7,738 nt of DNA, taken from NCBI GenBank assembly GCA_947259815.1, contig CAMYNO010000376.1:1-7738 (forward strand). Reading direction: 5' to 3'. Below, piece after piece: positions 7,414 to 7,738 of this stretch. Source of the DNA: an uncultured Parvularculaceae bacterium. GTDB lineage: Bacteria; Pseudomonadota; Alphaproteobacteria; Caulobacterales; Parvularculaceae. The notes beneath the pieces are model-generated. The model saw nothing but the letters and a program-made list of their open reading frames with translations. It had not been told where the DNA came from and made no database searches. The position numbers and the translations under genes were made by a program. Position 1 is the first letter of the stretch, and each line of letters opens with the position of its first letter.

Positions 7414-7738
7414 ATGAAGAACTACGAAGGAATGCTGGCGGGATTAAACGCCGCCTCCAGCGGGCATCTGCCGGGGCTGGTGGGGATCAACTTCACCGCC
7501 GCCGGCGAGGGCTGGGTCGAGGCGGAAATGCCGGTGAGAAAAGAGGTGATGGCGCCCAACGGCTTCCTCCATGCGGGGAGCGTCGTCACCCTTGCCGACA
7601 CCGCCTGCGGTTATGGCTGCACGCTGGCTTTGCCAGAGGGCGCGCGGGGCTTCACCACCGTGGAGTTGAAGTCGAACTTCACCGGCACCGCGCGCGAAGG
7701 CGTTATCGAAACAAGGGCGGAGGCAAAACATCTCGGCC
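7414..7738 (+). CDS. PaaI-like hotdog thioesterase, 3' truncated
   Basis: The first 108 residues of a hotdog-fold acyl-CoA thioesterase; the family is about 140 residues, so some 30 are missing at the window edge. The signature NGFLHAGSVVTLADTACGYGC (49-69) matches the PaaI/4HBT active-site helix. Asn49, His53 and Gly55 belong to the substrate-binding H-x-G region (HAG instead of the common HGG), and Asp62 occupies the catalytic acid position. TTVELKSNFTGTAREG (81-96) is the following conserved beta strand, typical of the 'xxxLxxNFL' element. Such enzymes hydrolyse aromatic or aliphatic acyl-CoA thioesters; the substrate here cannot be read from sequence. AGGAG (7403-7407) lies 6 nt before the ATG. 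No operon partner is visible upstream. Confidence 0.92.
   Translation, partial: MKNYEGMLAGLNAASSGHLPGLVGINFTAAGEGWVEAEMPVRKEVMAPNGFLHAGSVVTLADTACGYGCTLALPEGARGFTTVELKSNFTGTAREGVIETRAEAKHLG

Noticed and set aside
7444..7731. A - strand frame opposite the thioesterase
   Set aside because: It is a shadow of the PaaI-like gene, whose signature motif and ribosome site are convincing.

Overview
The window looks like chromosome from an alphaproteobacterium, probably Hyphomicrobiales or a close relative. The evidence is moderate-to-high GC, an exact alphaproteobacterial-type LexA box (GTTC-N7-GTTC) in front of uvrB, an intergenic repeat whose layout I recall from rhizobial genomes, and proteins typical of the class. 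No tRNA, rRNA, CRISPR array, transposase or phage gene is visible, so this is mainly core genome with repeat-rich intergenic regions.

Layout, left to right. Bases 1-1443 (+) hold the C-terminal half of an alpha-E protein followed 44 bp later by a transglutaminase-like protease with an intact Cys/His/Asp triad. These two families often sit together, usually with a circularly permuted ATP-grasp protein, which would lie left of the window. Bases 1543-2001 (+) encode an exported YHS-domain protein. Bases 2017-2113 carry two facing REP-like hairpins. A LexA box at 2164-2178 directly precedes uvrB (2184-4523, +), the nucleotide excision repair helicase subunit. Downstream of uvrB are three more copies of the same REP-like hairpin family, two of them inside an ungapped 67-bp duplicated unit.

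Bases 4880-5150 (- strand) form a compact transcription unit: a possible promoter, a good ribosome binding site, a 38-codon very basic protein with a five-fold heptad pattern, and an intrinsic terminator. This is the least expected gene in the window. Next come a 21-bp perfect palindrome, a MAPEG-family membrane protein (5395-5805, -) and a dispersed palindromic repeat. A two-gene operon on the - strand follows: a DUF937 protein with a Ca-binding-like Asp loop, then a Kbp/YgaU-type BON-LysM protein, ended by a strong terminator at 6001-6035. After a roughly 300-bp spacer, a PaaI-like hotdog thioesterase (+) runs off the right edge.

The functional links seen are SOS control of uvrB, the alpha-E/transglutaminase pair, and the DUF937-kbp operon. 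The other genes appear to be separate units.
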